Positions 8,898-16,064 of a stretch of DNA of 64,000 nucleotides are shown in pieces (the first letter of the stretch is position 1; every line of letters begins with the position of its first letter). The stretch comes from Candidatus Parcubacteria bacterium. GTDB taxonomy: Bacteria; Patescibacteriota; Saccharimonadia; Saccharimonadales; Saccharimonadaceae. The position numbers and the translations under genes were made by a program. The notes under the pieces were generated by a model, which was given only the letters and a program-made list of their open reading frames with translations, was not told the DNA's origin and did no database searches. The stretch covers positions 124,001 through 188,000 of the forward strand of contig JAEWBQ010000004.1 of the NCBI GenBank assembly GCA_023391075.1, given 5' to 3'.

Positions 8898-9757
8898 GCC
8901 AAGTCTCCAGAGGTAATTTTGCCATCAAGCGTGCGGAGCTTCGTGAGCGCCTCGCGGGCTTGCTCATGATTCGGCGGCATGCCGTGCCACTTGTAATCGT
9001 ACTCCATAAAGTCCACACCCTTACCCGGGATAGTATGCGCGATAATTACGCTCGGACGGTTCGTAATCGCACGGGCCATACTGGCGGCGTCGATGATGCT
9101 CTCCATGTTGTGACCGTCGATTTCCTGCACGTGCCAGCCGAATGCTTCCCACTTACCGCGCAGATCTTCAAGCGGCATGACGTCGTCGGTCGAGCCGTCA
9201 ATCTGGATGTTGTTGCGGTCGATATAAACGATCAATTGGCTCAGCTTGTTCTTGCCGGCAAACATCGCCGCTTCCCAGATGTTACCTTCGTCCAACTCGC
9301 CGTCGCCGGTAATCGCATAGACCCAGCGGTGCTTCGCGTTATCGAGGTACTGCAGGCTATATGCATAACCCGCCGCCTGACTTAGGCCGCTCCCGAGGGG
9401 ACCGCTGGTGTTTTCCAACCCCGGCAGCTTAGTGCGCTCCGGATGTCCCTGTAGTCGGCTACCGAGCTTACGTAGCGTTTGCAGCTCGTCCTTATCAAAG
9501 TAGCCGCGCTCTGCCATAGCAGCATACTGCACTGGGACGGTGTGGCCGTTACTCAGAAAGAACACGTCGCGTTCGCTCCAGTCGGGCTCCTGCGGATTGA
9601 TGTTCATAATATTGAAATAGAGTGCCGTGACAATATCGCTAAGACCCAGTGGCCCGGCGCTATGCCCGCTGCCCGCTTCTTCGAGCATGCGGATAATATC
9701 TTGACGAACCTCGTTCGCCTTTTTCTCGAGTTGTACGACTGTTAGTTGTGTGCCCAC
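8894..9757 (-). CDS. Transketolase, N-terminal subunit (thiamine-diphosphate domain)
   Basis: The 287-residue product has the diphosphate-binding domain of transketolase: GHSAGPLG near residue 33, GPLGSGLSQAAGYA, and the TDP/Mg motif GDGELDEGNIWEAAMFAGKN (GDGx..N). It pairs with the subunit encoded next to give one active enzyme. It starts with GTG directly after the rpe stop (TAGGTG). This places rpiB, rpe and both transketolase genes in one non-oxidative pentose phosphate operon. Confidence 0.94.
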   Translation of the reverse strand: MGTQLTVVQLEKKANEVRQDIIRMLEEAGSGHSAGPLGLSDIVTALYFNIMNINPQEPDWSERDVFFLSNGHTVPVQYAAMAERGYFDKDELQTLRKLGSRLQGHPERTKLPGLENTSGPLGSGLSQAAGYAYSLQYLDNAKHRWVYAITGDGELDEGNIWEAAMFAGKNKLSQLIVYIDRNNIQIDGSTDDVMPLEDLRGKWEAFGWHVQEIDGHNMESIIDAASMARAITNRPSVIIAHTIPGKGVDFMEYDYKWHGMPPNHEQAREALTKLRTLDGKITSGDLA

Positions 9758-10402
9758 CTAGATAACCCCGTGTTTGTTAATCTCATTTACCAGTGTATCA
9801 TAAGCGGTTTTCGAATCGTCCGCGCCGATGATCGTCGAACCGACATACAGTACGTCGATGCCTCCCTGCGCAAGCGTAAAGGCGTTTTCGACGTTTACGC
9901 CTCCATCCCAACCGACTTCGATGTCGGTGCGAATATTACGAATAAGGCGCACCTTCTCGAGCTGCATCAGGCTGGCTGTGCCGCCATTATGACCGAGATC
10001 ACCGCTAAAGATCATGACATGGTCGGCCACTTCAATGAGTTCCGATACCGTGCTTGGTACCGTTGAGCGCAGCAGGGCGACTCCCGCCTTAACGCCGGCA
10101 GCCTGGATCTGCTTGATGAGCGGCAAAATATCTTCTTGGGCTTCAGCGTGGAGAATAATCAGGTTTGGCTTCAAACCAATCAGTGTCTCTAGATACTCGC
10201 TCGGCCGCGCGACCATTGCATGTACGTCAACCGTCCACGTGTCCGGCCACCAAACCTGTGCGGGACTAACCGTAAAACTCGGCGCAAATTCACCGTCAGT
10301 CAGATCAACGTGCACACGGTCGGCAAATGGATGCAGCTTCTCGACGATCGCCTTGTACTCGTCAGCCGACTCAGCAAGCAGCGTGGGGGCGATGACGCTC
10401 AT
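9758..10402 (-). CDS. rpe: Ribulose-phosphate 3-epimerase, divergent
   Basis: The 214-residue TIM-barrel protein interconverts ribulose 5-phosphate and xylulose 5-phosphate. The four metal ligands expected in Rpe can be picked out: His and Asp in RVHVDLTDGEF, His in DVHAMV and Asp in GWDGGVN. Two stretches depart from the family: VMDGHFVPN is replaced by LTDGEFAPS, and the flexible VNPGFGGQ loop is replaced by FSGDLGHNGGTA. Position between rpiB (4-base overlap) and transketolase (adjacent) supports the assignment, although a related sugar-phosphate epimerase cannot be excluded. Confidence 0.82.
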   Translation of the reverse strand: MSVIAPTLLAESADEYKAIVEKLHPFADRVHVDLTDGEFAPSFTVSPAQVWWPDTWTVDVHAMVARPSEYLETLIGLKPNLIILHAEAQEDILPLIKQIQAAGVKAGVALLRSTVPSTVSELIEVADHVMIFSGDLGHNGGTASLMQLEKVRLIRNIRTDIEVGWDGGVNVENAFTLAQGGIDVLYVGSTIIGADDSKTAYDTLVNEINKHGVI

Positions 10403-10854
10403 GATGCCATCTCATCAATCTGCGCATTGCGGCGGCGGTAGCGAGCGGCGCCAGCAAACGGCGTATTGAGCCACGTCTCAACAACACCCTGCCAGGCGGC
10501 CTCATCAGTTTCGAGCATACGTGCCGGCAGTGCCAAGACGTTGGCGTCATTATCATTGCGTGATTCGCGCGCCTCGAACGCATCCGCCAATACGACGGCG
10601 CGGATACCGCGGAAGCGGTTTGCTGCGATTGCCATGCCCTGTCCGCCGCCGCAGATGAGAATCGCCCGTGGATCCTTACCGTCATCACCGAGCACTTTCA
10701 TGACTGCTAACTGTGCAAATTCAGGAAAGTCGTCGTTGGGATTGAGTTCGCTGTCGCCAATATCTTCGACGTCGTAGCCGTGTTTTGCCAGGTAGGCAAA
10801 TACTTTTTCTTTCATCGCGAAGCCACGATGATCAGCACCAAGGTAAATCTTCAT
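10399..10854 (-). CDS. rpiB: Ribose-5-phosphate isomerase B
   Basis: RpiB interconverts ribose 5-phosphate and ribulose 5-phosphate. The 151-residue product starts MKIYLGADHRGF with the family Asp-His pair, has the catalytic Cys in LICGGGQGMAIAANR near residue 72, and NDNDANVLAL. Family length is typical. The C-terminus is basic (RYRRRNAQ). It is the first gene of rpiB-rpe-transketolase and its stop overlaps rpe by 4 bases. A promoter with TTTACA, a 17-base spacer and TATACT places the transcript start at or beside the ATG, so no leader and no ribosome site are seen. Confidence 0.93.
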   Translation of the reverse strand: MKIYLGADHRGFAMKEKVFAYLAKHGYDVEDIGDSELNPNDDFPEFAQLAVMKVLGDDGKDPRAILICGGGQGMAIAANRFRGIRAVVLADAFEARESRNDNDANVLALPARMLETDEAAWQGVVETWLNTPFAGAARYRRRNAQIDEMAS

Positions 10855-10860
10855 GGCCTA

Positions 10861-10889
10861 AGTATAAGCTTAATGCGGGTCAGTGTAAA
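10861..10889 (-). promoter_or_regulatory. Promoter of the rpiB operon, leaderless
   Basis: The -35 TTTACA (10884-10889) and the -10 TATACT (10861-10866) are separated by 17 bases. The -10 ends 6 bases before the rpiB ATG. Confidence 0.75.
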
Positions 10890-10890
10890 C

Positions 10891-11196
10891 CTACTCGCAA
10901 TCGGTAGTTTGCTCGACTGCGCACTCGCCCAAAAGTCTATGTCGCAGCCGGCCGGAGCGTACTTCATCTAGAAGCTTTTCAACATGCGGGCGAAGGCTCT
11001 CCTCGAATTCCTCAGCTTCAGCAGCCGTCATCGGCACCCGCAGTTGTTCATCACTCACACCAATCGAGACGTTTGGCGGGTAATAATGCCGTAGCGCTTC
11101 GGCACGATCTGCTTGGCTATAAATATCCGACTCTCGTTCAGGCATGTACTGGCTGACATCAACGATTGGGATTTCGGCTTGATAGCGTGCTTTCAT
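10891..11196 (-). CDS. Conserved-looking hypothetical acidic protein, 101 aa
   Basis: I do not recognise this protein. It is soluble and acidic, with a Pro/Tyr region in the middle (YYPPNVSIGVSDEQ) and a Glu-rich helix (AAEAEEFEESL) near residue 60. Two Cys lie in the last 12 residues. The frame also opens at a GTG six bases earlier, but a TATAAT box ends 7 bases before ATG 11196 and would overlap the longer start, so the ATG is preferred. It lies between gap and the rpiB operon on the same strand, with its own promoter. Confidence 0.6.
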   Translation of the reverse strand: MKARYQAEIPIVDVSQYMPERESDIYSQADRAEALRHYYPPNVSIGVSDEQLRVPMTAAEAEEFEESLRPHVEKLLDEVRSGRLRHRLLGECAVEQTTDCE

Positions 11197-11203
11197 AGTC
11201 ACG

Positions 11204-11231
11204 ATTATATGCTAGGCCCTAAAAAAGTAAA
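11204..11231 (-). promoter_or_regulatory. Leaderless promoter of the 101-aa protein
   Basis: TATAAT at 11204-11209 ends 7 bases before ATG 11196. A TTTACT -35 lies 16 bases upstream and overlaps the 3' side of the gap terminator. Confidence 0.6.
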
Positions 11232-11257
11232 CAGGAGACGATTGACGTCCCCTGTTT
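11221..11257 (-). terminator. Terminator of gap
   Basis: Twelve-pair arms at 11229-11240 and 11246-11257 with one G-U pair and a 5-base loop, followed on the minus strand by a six-T run. It lies about 20 bases after the gap stop codon. Confidence 0.9.
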
Positions 11258-11276
11258 AGATAGTTGCCAGAAGTAG

Positions 11277-12293
11277 TTACTTCAGCGCTTTACCTGAGTC
11301 AGCAACAAGCTCGACGAGGCGATTTGAGTAACCCCATTCGTTGTCGTACCATGCGACGACCTTGATCAGGTTGCCGCCCACGACGTTCGTCAGTGGCAGG
11401 TCGACGATACAGCTATGGCTGTTACCCTTGAAATCGCTCGAAACGAGTTCTTCTTCGGTCACATCGAGAATCCCCTGATAGAATGGCTGCTTAGCAGCTT
11501 CCTTGAAGACCGACTTGATCTCGTCAATCGTGGTGTCGCGCTTCAGCAGGACCGAAAAGTCACTCATGCTGACGACAGGAGTCGGGACACGGACGCTGAG
11601 TCCACCGAACACACCTTCGAGTGCTGGCAGTGCCTTTGCGGCAGCGATACTTGCACCGGTCGTCGTCGGAACGATGTTTTCAGCGGCAGCACGTGCTTCG
11701 CGCAGATCTTTGGCAGGTGCGTCCTGCAGGCGCTGGCTGGCAGTGTAGCTGTGAACCGTCGTCATCATGGCTTTTTCAATACCAAAGTGACTTTCGAGCA
11801 CGGCCATAACCGGCGTAATACAGTTGGTCGTACAGCTGGCGTTACTGATGACATCGGTCGAGGTTTCGATCTTGTCTTCGTTCACACCGAGTACGATCGT
11901 ATCTGCACCTTCGCCCTTGGCAGGTGCCGAAATGACGACCTTGCGCGCACCACCGCCATCGATATGCGCACGAGCAGCAGCTGGGTCAACGAAGAACCCG
12001 GTGCTTTCGATCACAACATCGACATTGTAGTCGCGCCATGGCAGTGCTGCTGGATCCTTTTCGGCGAGGACAGCAATATGCTGACCGTCAACGATGATAC
12101 CAGTGTCGTCGTAGCCGACTTCGTGCTCATACGTACCGTACGACGAGTCATGCTTGAGCAGATGCGCGAGCGTCTTCGTGTCGGTCAGGTCGTTGATCGC
12201 CACGACTTTGAGGTCGCTGCGGTCAAAGGCAATCTTGAAGGCATTGCGACCAATACGGCCGAAACCATTGATTGCCACATTTACTTGGCTCAT
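11277..12293 (-). CDS. gap: Glyceraldehyde-3-phosphate dehydrogenase, type I
   Basis: GAPDH oxidises and phosphorylates glyceraldehyde 3-phosphate with NAD(P). The 338-residue product has the Rossmann start INGFGRIGRNAF, the catalytic SNASCTTNC near residue 152, the following GTVHSYT-like TVHSYTASQ with the general-base His, and the C-terminal WYDNEWGYSNR. Length and motifs are standard for bacterial GapA. It is a single-gene unit with its own consensus-like promoter, a ribosome site (AAGGAG) and a strong terminator. Confidence 0.98.
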   Translation of the reverse strand: MSQVNVAINGFGRIGRNAFKIAFDRSDLKVVAINDLTDTKTLAHLLKHDSSYGTYEHEVGYDDTGIIVDGQHIAVLAEKDPAALPWRDYNVDVVIESTGFFVDPAAARAHIDGGGARKVVISAPAKGEGADTIVLGVNEDKIETSTDVISNASCTTNCITPVMAVLESHFGIEKAMMTTVHSYTASQRLQDAPAKDLREARAAAENIVPTTTGASIAAAKALPALEGVFGGLSVRVPTPVVSMSDFSVLLKRDTTIDEIKSVFKEAAKQPFYQGILDVTEEELVSSDFKGNSHSCIVDLPLTNVVGGNLIKVVAWYDNEWGYSNRLVELVADSGKALK

Positions 12294-12340
12294 GGGGTTA
12301 TAAAGCTCCTTTTTGTTTTAGCGTTAGCATTTCCTCTCGC

Positions 12341-12369
12341 AGTATACAACCCCTAGTGCTGTCTGTAAA
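12341..12369 (-). promoter_or_regulatory. Promoter of gap
   Basis: TTTACA (12364-12369), a 17-base spacer and TATACT (12341-12346) on the minus strand. The predicted leader is about 40 nt and includes AAGGAG. Its -35 is 3 bases from the -35 of the divergent promoter. Confidence 0.8.
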
Positions 12370-12372
12370 ACA

Positions 12373-12401
12373 TTGACATTATTTATAAAAATTGTTATAA
12401 T
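12373..12401 (+). promoter_or_regulatory. Perfect sigma-70 consensus promoter
   Basis: TTGACA (12373-12378), 17 bases, TATAAT (12396-12401): an exact consensus promoter for the small acidic protein starting at 12439. The spacer is AT-only except for one G. Confidence 0.9.
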
Positions 12402-12438
12402 ATATTAGTTACATTCGCAACAACGGCTGGAGTACATC

Positions 12439-12702
12439 ATGACACATTACGACCAGGACGAGCTCGACGAGAAGTACGGGTACGGCGCAGAAGGTCCGTG
12501 CCACATCAAGCTCGTAGGAGGCGAGGCGGTAAAGGAAGCCTACTTCGTCCCGGCAGGCATGATGCGCAGCGAAGGATCCCAGCTCGACTCATGGCTCGAA
12601 AGTCAGGACAGGTTCGTCTACCTGACATACGGCGATGTGCGAGTCACTGTTCTGCCACACGCCGTCGTCTCAATCATGCCGATCGACGAGACCAAGGAAT
12701 GA
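12439..12702 (+). CDS. Small acidic hypothetical protein, 87 aa
   Basis: I do not recognise the family. The 87-residue product has an acidic Asp/Glu/Tyr-rich start, then alternating hydrophobic segments (CHIKLVGG, RFVYLTYGDVRVTVLP, AVVSIMPI) that look like a small beta-barrel. It has a single Cys and no membrane segment. It is transcribed from an exact consensus promoter with a ribosome site (GGAG) 9 bases before ATG, and ends in two tandem hairpins. That setting predicts strong constitutive expression as a single-gene unit. It is divergent from gap. Confidence 0.75.
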   Translation: MTHYDQDELDEKYGYGAEGPCHIKLVGGEAVKEAYFVPAGMMRSEGSQLDSWLESQDRFVYLTYGDVRVTVLPHAVVSIMPIDETKE

Positions 12703-12705
12703 ACA

Positions 12706-12765
12706 GCGGGTGGCGATGAGACTTCTCTCGTCGCCACCCGCATCGCCACTTCGTGGCTTTTTTAT
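12706..12765 (+). terminator. Tandem hairpins, the second a rho-independent terminator
   Basis: Hairpin one has perfect 11-base arms (12706-12716, 12731-12741). Hairpin two is GCCAC/GTGGC (12745-12757) and runs into a seven-T tract. Confidence 0.88.
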
Positions 12766-12797
12766 TTTCTCTTGAGGTAGTTTATACTATAAGGACT

Positions 12798-14336
12798 ATG
12801 AATAAGCAGGACCTGCTCACCATTGCTGCGCCGCATTACGACGAGGACGCCGTACTGGAACTTGCGCACGCCATCGACTTCGCCAGCCACCATCACACTG
12901 GCCAAAAACGTAAAAGCGGCGAACCCTACATCATTCACCCGCTACACGTCGCCAGCATTCTGATTGACTGGGGAATGGACATCGATACGGTCCTGGCTGG
13001 CGTCCTCCATGACACTGTCGAGGATACCGAAGCCAGCCTCGAAGAAATCGAGAACCTATTCGGCCGCGATGTCGCCTTTCTCGTTGACGGGGTTACGAAA
13101 GTGTCGCAGGCCCGCGCCGGTATGCGCAACCTCGAGAGCTACCTGCCGCAAACGACCGACAACTTGTCAAAGCTTCTGATTGCCGTCGGCCAGGATGTCC
13201 GCGTCATCATCATCAAGCTTGCTGACCGTCTACATAACCTCTCGACACTGCAGCACATGAAACCCGAAAAGCAGATCAAGATCGCCCGCGAAAGCCTGGA
13301 AGTATTCGCTCCGATGGCCGACCGTCTCGGTATGGGCCGCGTCCGCATGCAGATCGAGGAGCTGGCATTCAGCTACCTGGATCCGGCCGAATTCAAACGC
13401 CTGCAAAATCTCATGAAACAGCGCCTCGGCAAAAGTACCCGCAAGCTCGGCATCGTTCGCGCTGATGTCGAAGCAGCCCTCAAATCGCACCACATCAAAG
13501 CCGAAGTAAACGGCCGTGTCAAAAGCATTTACAGCCTGCACAAAAAGCTCGCCAAAGTCGACGGCAATATCGACGACATTTATGACCTGATGGCTCTCCG
13601 GGTCATTACCGAGACCAAAGAAGATTGCTACCGTGTCCTGGGCCTGCTCCACAGCATGTACCAGCCGATGATCGCGCGCATCAAGGATTATATCGCCATC
13701 CCGAAGCCCAACGGCTATCAGAGCTTGCACACTACCGTCATCACACCGAGCAAACAAATCGTCGAATTCCAAATCCGCACCTATGACATGCATGACTACG
13801 CCGAACGCGGGCTCGCCGCCAGCTTTCATTACCACGAGCAAAAGAGCAGCAAAGATTACATCCAAAAAAAGGGTGCTGCCGCCAGCCTGCCAGCACAGCT
13901 GCAGTGGATTACCCAGCTCCAGGAAATTGCCACCCGCCTGCGTGCGGGCGAGGAAATCCCGCAGGACCAGCTTAATATCGACCTGTTCGGCAACCGTATC
14001 TTCGTTTACTCGCCAAAGGGCGATATCTACAACCTACCAGAGGGTGCGTTGCCACTCGACTTCGCCTATCTCGTTCACACCGACATTGGCATGCACGCCT
14101 ATGGCTTCAGGGTGAACGGCAACATCCATGCCTTTGACAAGCCGCTCCAAAACGGCGATGTCGTCGAAGTCATCACACGTAAACTCCCGCAACCTAAGCA
14201 AGCCTGGCTCGACCTCGTAACGACCAGCCACGCCCGTACCAAGCTCCGTGCTCAGCTCAAGCAGCTCGGCGTCATCGAATCGATCTCCCACGCCGCCGCC
14301 ATCATCCGCGAAAAAGCCGGCCGCAAAAAGAAATAA
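12798..14336 (+). CDS. rel: Rel-family (p)ppGpp synthetase/hydrolase lacking the C-terminal regulatory region
   Basis: The 512-residue protein makes and degrades the alarmone (p)ppGpp. The HD hydrolase domain is intact (HD at 71-72, ED at 75-76). The synthetase domain keeps YDLMALRVI, PKPNGYQSLHTT, EFQIRT and AERGLAASFHY, and a TGS domain follows (VYSPKGDIYNLPEGA). The usual zinc-finger and ACT/RRM domains after TGS, about 200 residues, are absent; the protein ends in a basic helix. These domains sense uncharged tRNA on the ribosome in other bacteria. ATG 12798 has AAGGA upstream; a start 45 bases earlier was rejected because it overlaps the preceding terminator. Confidence 0.93.
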   Translation: MNKQDLLTIAAPHYDEDAVLELAHAIDFASHHHTGQKRKSGEPYIIHPLHVASILIDWGMDIDTVLAGVLHDTVEDTEASLEEIENLFGRDVAFLVDGVTKVSQARAGMRNLESYLPQTTDNLSKLLIAVGQDVRVIIIKLADRLHNLSTLQHMKPEKQIKIARESLEVFAPMADRLGMGRVRMQIEELAFSYLDPAEFKRLQNLMKQRLGKSTRKLGIVRADVEAALKSHHIKAEVNGRVKSIYSLHKKLAKVDGNIDDIYDLMALRVITETKEDCYRVLGLLHSMYQPMIARIKDYIAIPKPNGYQSLHTTVITPSKQIVEFQIRTYDMHDYAERGLAASFHYHEQKSSKDYIQKKGAAASLPAQLQWITQLQEIATRLRAGEEIPQDQLNIDLFGNRIFVYSPKGDIYNLPEGALPLDFAYLVHTDIGMHAYGFRVNGNIHAFDKPLQNGDVVEVITRKLPQPKQAWLDLVTTSHARTKLRAQLKQLGVIESISHAAAIIREKAGRKKK

Positions 14337-14360
14337 CCAGCTAGATCAGCTGGTTATTTT
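14331..14360. terminator. Bidirectional terminator between rel and the Nudix gene
   Basis: Perfect 12-base arms AAATAACCAGCT (14331-14342) and its complement (14348-14359), with T-runs on both strands. It spans the stop codon of rel and serves the converging Nudix/ppa operon as well. Confidence 0.9.
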
Positions 14361-14769
14361 GTACATATTCGATAGCCTCTTTGTAAAACGGCCGAAGTTC
14401 ATGCGTCTGAAGAATCGTTCCAAACGGAATCCACGCGTACGCTTCGTGCTCCCAGCTAATCGTGACTGCTGGCGTGAGCGCAAGTTGCGCGAGGTAGAGT
14501 AGCTTGGTCACGGATTTGCCCTCCGCCTCATAGAATTTAGTTTCCGAGTAGTACAGATTAACATCCTTCGGATCGAGCGTAATACCCGCTTCTTCAGCAA
14601 CTTCGCGAATCGCCGCGAGCATTTCCGCCTCGCCGTCTTCGACGCGGCCGCCTGGTAAATCAGGCTTGTGCTCCTTTTCCGGATGCTCCTTATATTCACC
14701 TGTCGTCAAAATCAATGCCTCAGACTTCTCGTTGAGAATCAGCACCTTGGCGACAGACTCGCGGTTCAT
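14341..14769 (-). CDS. Nudix hydrolase
   Basis: The 142-residue protein contains a complete Nudix box, GX5EX7REUXEEXGU, as GGRVEDGEAEMLAAIREVAE plus EAGI near residues 41-64. Nudix enzymes hydrolyse nucleoside diphosphates linked to another group, often removing damaged or toxic nucleotides; the substrate is not predictable here. Its ATG overlaps the stop of pyrophosphatase (TAATG), so the two are co-expressed, which fits a pyrophosphate-releasing activity coupled to its hydrolysis. Confidence 0.9.
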   Translation of the reverse strand: MNRESVAKVLILNEKSEALILTTGEYKEHPEKEHKPDLPGGRVEDGEAEMLAAIREVAEEAGITLDPKDVNLYYSETKFYEAEGKSVTKLLYLAQLALTPAVTISWEHEAYAWIPFGTILQTHELRPFYKEAIEYVQNNQLI

Positions 14770-15299
14770 TAGCGGTCGTTCCAGCGCTCGATTGATTCGT
14801 GAATGACTGCCTTGGCGGCGTCAGCACCCTCGAAGCCTTTGACGATGGTTGTACCAGGCTTCTTCAGATCCTTGTAGTGGCTGAAGTGGAATTCGATCTG
14901 CTTGATCAGCTGCGCCGGTAGGTCTTCGAGCGAGGTAATCGCGTTGCCAGTGTTACGGTCGTCGGCAGGCACCACGACCACCTTGTCGTCGACTTCGCCG
15001 TCGTCTTCGAACTTCATGACACCGATGACGCGCGCTTCCAGGAAAATCCCAGTCGGCAGCGGTTCGTCGGTGATGATTAGCGCGTCGAGCTCGTCGCCGT
15101 CTTCGTCAAGCGTCTGTGGGATGAAGCCGTAGTTGGTCGGCTTGGCAAATACTGCCGGTTCGACACGGTCGAGCTGCATGACCGCCAGGTCGCGGTTCCA
15201 TTCAATTTTATGGCTGCTGCCAGCTGGGATTTCCACGACAACGTTGATGACGCCGCCATCAACATCGCCTGGAGTCAGGATTTTGTTGAAATCTGCCAT
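14769..15299 (-). CDS. ppa: Inorganic pyrophosphatase, family I
   Basis: Ppa hydrolyses pyrophosphate and drives biosynthetic reactions. The 176-residue soluble protein has the family I features: KIEWNRD near residue 31, NYGFIPQT near 57, and the metal-binding DEDGDELDALI near 65-75 (DxDGDPLD-like). Length matches the bacterial hexameric enzyme. It starts with ATG after AAGGAGACC, and overlaps the downstream Nudix gene by one base. Confidence 0.97.
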   Translation of the reverse strand: MADFNKILTPGDVDGGVINVVVEIPAGSSHKIEWNRDLAVMQLDRVEPAVFAKPTNYGFIPQTLDEDGDELDALIITDEPLPTGIFLEARVIGVMKFEDDGEVDDKVVVVPADDRNTGNAITSLEDLPAQLIKQIEFHFSHYKDLKKPGTTIVKGFEGADAAKAVIHESIERWNDR

Positions 15300-15359
15300 G
15301 AAAGGTCTCCTTGTTCTTACTCCCTTTAGTGTATCAAATCTGTTATGATAGGGGCAACG

Positions 15360-16064
15360 ATGTTAATTATTGGTCACCGCGGGGCAGCTGGAGTTGCGCC
15401 AGAAAACAGCCTCGAAGCTCTCCAAGCCGGCGTTGACGCTGGCGCAGACATGCTCGAATTTGACGTTCATCTGACACGCGATCGCGTGCCAGTACTGATT
15501 CACGACAATAATCTTATGCGCACGCACAAGAAGCGTCTATTCGTCCATTCCAGTACGCTCGACGAGCTCCGCCAGGCGACAGCCGATACCCAAAGCCCGA
15601 TCGTCACGCTTGAAGAAGTCTTCGACATGTTCTACGGACACGTCCTAATGAACATCGAGCTCAAACAGCGCGGCAGCGCCGGCGATATCATCAGCCTTCT
15701 GAACCAGAAATATATCAAACGAGAAAAAGATTGGGATAACTTTGTGTTCTCCTCATTCTTCGGAACGGAACTCCGCGTCATCCGTCACCTAGCCCCACAC
15801 GCGCACTTATGGTTGCTGCACAATCGTAACCCCTTCATTTTCATTGCCTACGCTCGACTTATTCAGCTCGACGGTGTCGGCTTCCACCGCCTTTACATCA
15901 ATAACCTGGCGCTTGAAATCGCCAAGAAGACCAAACTGTTTACCTATGCGTACACCGTCAACCGACCACGGACTGCCGAGCTGCTGAGTCGCCGTGGGCT
16001 TGATGGCATCGTCACCGATTATCCTGCCAAGGTACTCGCCGAACTAGAAAAGAAGCGCCGTTAG
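15360..16064 (+). CDS. Glycerophosphodiester phosphodiesterase family protein
   Basis: The 234-residue product begins MLIIGHRGAAGVAPENS, the GDPD hallmark with catalytic His-Arg, followed by EFDVHLTRD (metal-binding Glu/Asp) and a second His in the IHDNNL segment. GDPDs release glycerol 3-phosphate from glycerophosphodiesters, here probably lipid breakdown products taken from the host or environment. ATG 15360 is preferred to the in-frame ATG at 15345 because AGGGG lies between them. No signal peptide is seen. Its 3' end overlaps that of trxB by 4 bases. Confidence 0.9.
   Translation: MLIIGHRGAAGVAPENSLEALQAGVDAGADMLEFDVHLTRDRVPVLIHDNNLMRTHKKRLFVHSSTLDELRQATADTQSPIVTLEEVFDMFYGHVLMNIELKQRGSAGDIISLLNQKYIKREKDWDNFVFSSFFGTELRVIRHLAPHAHLWLLHNRNPFIFIAYARLIQLDGVGFHRLYINNLALEIAKKTKLFTYAYTVNRPRTAELLSRRGLDGIVTDYPAKVLAELEKKRR

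Noticed and set aside
11415..12356. 313-codon plus-strand open frame
   Set aside because: It is the antisense shadow of gap, with no motif, and runs over the gap promoter.
12798..15362. rel, GDPD (15360) and pheS (28926) as members of the strict leaderless class
   Set aside because: Their -10 boxes are 9-10 bases from the start and some have a purine-rich stretch in the gap, so they are at best near-leaderless and were not counted among the 23.
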